A program made the translations under genes and the position numbers. A stretch of DNA of 64,000 nt from Planctomycetota bacterium (GTDB taxonomy: Bacteria; Planctomycetota; B15-G4): NCBI GenBank assembly GCA_029259745.1, contig JAJDEO010000054.1:1-64000 (forward strand). Direction: 5' to 3'. Position 1 is the first letter of the stretch. Each line of letters starts with the position of its first letter. A model generated the notes under the pieces. It saw nothing but the letters and a program-made list of their open reading frames with translations, searched no databases and was not told where the DNA came from. Of the stretch, positions 61,169 to 64,000 are shown piece after piece.

Positions 61169-64000
61169 TCAACCCTCCTGGCAGCCGGCGGGCACAGTGA
61201 TCGGGGGAGGGGGCGTGGTGATCGGCGCAGCGGGGCCGCCACCGCCGCTGCCTCCTCCGCCGAACGTTCCGCCGTCGCCGCCCTCCGGTCCACTGGCCGT
61301 ACCACCGCCTCCACCGGGGTTGCTCGGGTCCGGCGGGATCGGCGGGGGCGGATCCGTCGGCGGCGGAAGGTCGGTCGGGGGCGTATCGCCGATCGCCGTC
61401 GGGCACACGCCCGACGGCGTCTTGTAGAAGAGCGGGCTCCAGTAGTCGGCAGCGTTTTCGCCGAGCAGGAGCCAGTGGCGCGTACCCCAAGGCACGGACG
61501 TGTTACAGAGATCGGCCGGCGCGTCGGAGATCCGTTGCACGACGAGTGGGACGACGACGCTCTGGAACGCACCGAGCTCGCCGATCGTCACGAGCTCGGG
61601 CTCGACGTCGAATCCCGGGAGGTCCGGCGTGAAGAGTTCCATGCCGAACGCGGACACGAGCCCGAAGTTCGTGACCGACACGTCGATCTGCCGGGTCTCG
61701 CCGGGCAACAGGTCAAGACAGAGTGGGCTCGGCTGCAGGATGATCGTCGGCACCGGGACCGCCGTCTCGAACGTCGCCTCGATCGTGATGTCGTAGACGT
61801 CCTCGACCTCCGTCGGCTCGACGGTCCACGAGTAACTGACCGCCTGGAACGAGATGAACCGCTCCAATTCGGTCGTCACGCCCGGGACCACTTCGACGTT
61901 CCAGGACGTCGTGTTGTGCTGCTCGGCGGAGATCTCGAGGCGGTACACGCCCTCGATCACCGTCGGGAACGTCACCTCGCCGTTCAGGCCGGTCTTGCCG
62001 CGGTGGCGCAGCGTGCCGTCGATCGTGTCGAACAGCTTCACCTCGGCACCGGCCACCTTCGGCCCTTCGCCGTCGAGCAGCGCATCGCGAATCGGCGGCG
62101 TGCCGCCCCCGCCGAGCGGCGGCGAGCCGGGCGCGAAAAAGGCCGGCGTGACGGACGGCGCCGTGTCGACCGTGGACGTCCCGCCACCGCTCGGGAACCA
62201 GCCATCGGGGCCGAGGAACGTCAGCTCGTCGATGACCTCGACAACGAGCGAGCCTGTGGCCGTCGACGTGACGAGCAGGTCGAACGGCATGTCGGCGATC
62301 GGCTCGTTCCCATCGAGGTCGACGACGCCGGCGTACCCGGTTCCGGCCGGCACGGCGAGCGACGGTGTCACGTGCACGACGACGTCGACGCTCTGCCCCG
62401 GCGCGATCGTGCCGATGTCGCTCGGGCTCCCGAGTGCGAGGATCGAACCGAGCGGGCAGTTGAACCCGGGGTTCGCGATGCACGGGACGCTGGCCGTCAC
62501 ACCGGTGGCCGGCGCGCCTCCGACGTTCGTCAGCGTGAACGTCAGCGTCGTCAGGTCGCCCTTGACCACGTCGGCCTCGAGCTTCGCGACGCTGGCGACA
62601 ATATCGGGCACAGCCGTGCTCACGAAGGTCGGCACGTCGACCATCTCGACGAGGACCGACGACGCACCGACGTCGGCACTCACCTCGAGCGCGACGTCGA
62701 TCGGCGTCGACGGGTCGGGTGCGGGCCCCGTGGCCGTCACCTCGAGCACGAGCGGCGCCGTGCCGTAGGCCGAGATCGCCGAGGGCGCCGTCACGCCCAC
62801 GAGCTGCACGAACGGCGGCAGCCCGACGACCTGCACGTCGATGCCGGTCACCGTCGCGTCGCCGGGGTTGCGCAGCGTGGTCTGGACCGACGTGGTCTCG
62901 CCTTCGGTGACACTGAGCACGACGAGCGACGGGATCGCGTCGAGTCCGACGAGCGTGAAGCTGTCCTGCGGCGGGTCGATCTGCGGGTCTTCCACGACGG
63001 CCGGGTGGTCGGCGTAGAGGTCGAAGGTGCCGGCCTCACCGGGGACGGGTTCGAACAGCAGCGAGTAGTCGCCGTTGGCGTCGGAGACGACGTCGTAGAC
63101 GCGGCGCGTGTTGCCGACACGAACGCGCACCGTCGCCTCGGCGTCCGGGATCGTGACGAGCGGATCGGAGACGTCGACGATCTGGCCGGTGATCGGGATC
63201 AACACGTCACCGGGGCCCTCGGATGCCGCCGCCACGTCGACGGCCGTCGCGACCGTGGCCGTGTAGCCGGGTCCGACGACGTCGATCGGCAGGGCGAGCA
63301 CGTTGTTGCCCTCGTCGGTCTCGGCGATCGTGCCGAACACGTCGGCTTCGAACAGCACGAACCAGTCCCCCGCCGCGGCCGGCAGCACGAGCGACGCGAC
63401 GTCCTGCGGGTCGTCCATGCCGGGCTCGAGGAAGCCGTTCTCGGAGCGCGTCGCGATCAGCGTGTCGCCGCCGCCGAGGAACGCGTCGGCGGACAGCCAT
63501 GCGCGCGTGGAACGCTGGCCGTAGGCCGTGCCGAGGCCGTCGCCGTCGGAGTCGACGTTGCCGACGGTCCACGCGACGGTGGCGTGCGTGCCGATGAACA
63601 GTTCGCCGTACTCGCCGTCGATCGAGCCGGACACGACCTGCAGGTCGGGCAGCGACGACTGTTCGATCAGCGTGACGTTCGGTGCGGCGGTGGTGTTGTC
63701 GCTCTTCGTGATCTCGGTCACGAGCTGGTTCAGCGCGTCGGTGCGGACGATCACGCGGTACGGGCCGCTCAGCCCAGCCGGGACGTCGACGGTGACCTCA
63801 CGCAGCTCGCTGCCGTCGGCCGGCAGGTCGCCCGCCGACGCCGTGAACGGGAAGGTGCCGACCAAGAAGTCGCCGCCGAAGAACGCGTCGCTCGACAGGT
63901 ACACGCGGTCCTGCCACACGCCGACGGCCTCGCCGGTGCCGACGTTCGCGGTGTTCCACGTCACCGTCATCGGCGCGCCGTCGCCGGCCGTCGCGGGGGC
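61169..64000 (-). CDS. Large secreted CARDB/Ig-like protein, 5' end off the window (>=943 aa)
   Basis: The frame stays open to the right edge, so the N-terminus is missing. Two or more CARDB-like repeats start the visible part (MTVTWNTANVGTGEAVGVWQ, DRVYLSSDAFFGGD, ATVAWTVGNVDSDGDGLGTA), with ETDEGNNVL and KSDNTTAAPNV at repeat ends. Then come carboxypeptidase-regulatory-like and Ig-like units (GLNGEVTFPTVIEGVYRLEI, VEVVPGVTTELERF) and Ala/Pro-rich linkers. It ends with a Pro/Gly-rich tail (PPTDPPPPIPPDPSNPGGGG) and a final AGCQEG. A surface-adhesive or structural protein is likely. It is probably the first gene of an operon with the next gene on the minus strand. No catalytic motif is visible. 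Confidence 0.8.
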   Translation of the reverse strand, partial: APATAGDGAPMTVTWNTANVGTGEAVGVWQDRVYLSSDAFFGGDFLVGTFPFTASAGDLPADGSELREVTVDVPAGLSGPYRVIVRTDALNQLVTEITKSDNTTAAPNVTLIEQSSLPDLQVVSGSIDGEYGELFIGTHATVAWTVGNVDSDGDGLGTAYGQRSTRAWLSADAFLGGGDTLIATRSENGFLEPGMDDPQDVASLVLPAAAGDWFVLFEADVFGTIAETDEGNNVLALPIDVVGPGYTATVATAVDVAAASEGPGDVLIPITGQIVDVSDPLVTIPDAEATVRVRVGNTRRVYDVVSDANGDYSLLFEPVPGEAGTFDLYADHPAVVEDPQIDPPQDSFTLVGLDAIPSLVVLSVTEGETTSVQTTLRNPGDATVTGIDVQVVGLPPFVQLVGVTAPSAISAYGTAPLVLEVTATGPAPDPSTPIDVALEVSADVGASSVLVEMVDVPTFVSTAVPDIVASVAKLEADVVKGDLTTLTFTLTNVGGAPATGVTASVPCIANPGFNCPLGSILALGSPSDIGTIAPGQSVDVVVHVTPSLAVPAGTGYAGVVDLDGNEPIADMPFDLLVTSTATGSLVVEVIDELTFLGPDGWFPSGGGTSTVDTAPSVTPAFFAPGSPPLGGGGTPPIRDALLDGEGPKVAGAEVKLFDTIDGTLRHRGKTGLNGEVTFPTVIEGVYRLEISAEQHNTTSWNVEVVPGVTTELERFISFQAVSYSWTVEPTEVEDVYDITIEATFETAVPVPTIILQPSPLCLDLLPGETRQIDVSVTNFGLVSAFGMELFTPDLPGFDVEPELVTIGELGAFQSVVVPLVVQRISDAPADLCNTSVPWGTRHWLLLGENAADYWSPLFYKTPSGVCPTAIGDTPPTDLPPPTDPPPPIPPDPSNPGGGGGTASGPEGGDGGTFGGGGSGGGGPAAPITTPPPPITVPAGCQEG

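Overview
The window is about 64 kb of very GC-rich, densely coded bacterial chromosome with no rRNA, tRNA, CRISPR array or insertion sequence that I can see. The gene set suggests a member of the Planctomycetota, perhaps one of the deep-branching marine lineages. The clues are large secreted proteins with FG-GAP/ASPIC-UnbV, CARDB or EF-hand modules, di-haem cytochromes fused to beta-propellers, MoxR/VWA pairs, sulfatase-like lipoproteins, and a recurring C-terminal module seen in secreted proteins of that phylum. This placement is inference from gene content, not from a marker gene.

Layout. 1-8 kb: minus-strand genes (hypothetical, DUF4112, PRC-barrel protein, lipid kinase), then a plus-strand beta-propeller/cytochrome c protein and a nitroreductase. 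The PRC-barrel gene has a textbook sigma-54 -24/-12 promoter upstream and a very long hairpin terminator with a U-tract downstream. 8-23 kb: two paralogous two-gene operons, each an SbcD/YhaO-like nuclease translationally coupled to a YhaN-like SMC ATPase with two transmembrane helices in mid-protein. They flank an iodotyrosine-deiodinase-like nitroreductase, a secreted protein with a degenerate zincin motif, and a MoxR/VWA pair. 23-31 kb: EF-hand protein, sigma-54 activator with GAF domain, LemA-TPM-TPM operon, MFS transporter, haem-oxygenase-like diiron protein. 31-44 kb: secreted protein of unknown function, glycosyltransferase-like membrane protein, thioredoxin-fold protein, FG-GAP/ASPIC-UnbV protein, DUF4279-like protein, molybdopterin oxidoreductase, carboxypeptidase-regulatory-like protein and GNAT acetyltransferase.

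44-53 kb: a lone membrane-anchored TIR-like protein of the CAP12/Pycsar effector type faces a six-gene minus-strand run (sulfatase-like lipoprotein, RRM protein, membrane coiled-coil protein, ECF sigma factor, zinc anti-sigma factor, possible 80-residue protein). These are followed by a class V aminotransferase overlapping a nucleotidyltransferase, and an SGNH hydrolase. 53-64 kb: a cation/proton antiporter fused to a PTS EIIA domain, two paralogous secreted proteins and a Cys/Gly-rich secreted protein separated by strong hairpins, and two large minus-strand secreted proteins, the last running off the right edge.

The most interesting items are the TIR-like membrane effector, the duplicated membrane-inserted nuclease/SMC operons, the consensus sigma-54 promoter with an activator gene elsewhere in the window, and the secreted-protein cluster at 55-59 kb. 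No complete known defence island is present. Functions come from reading motifs by eye; no database search was possible.
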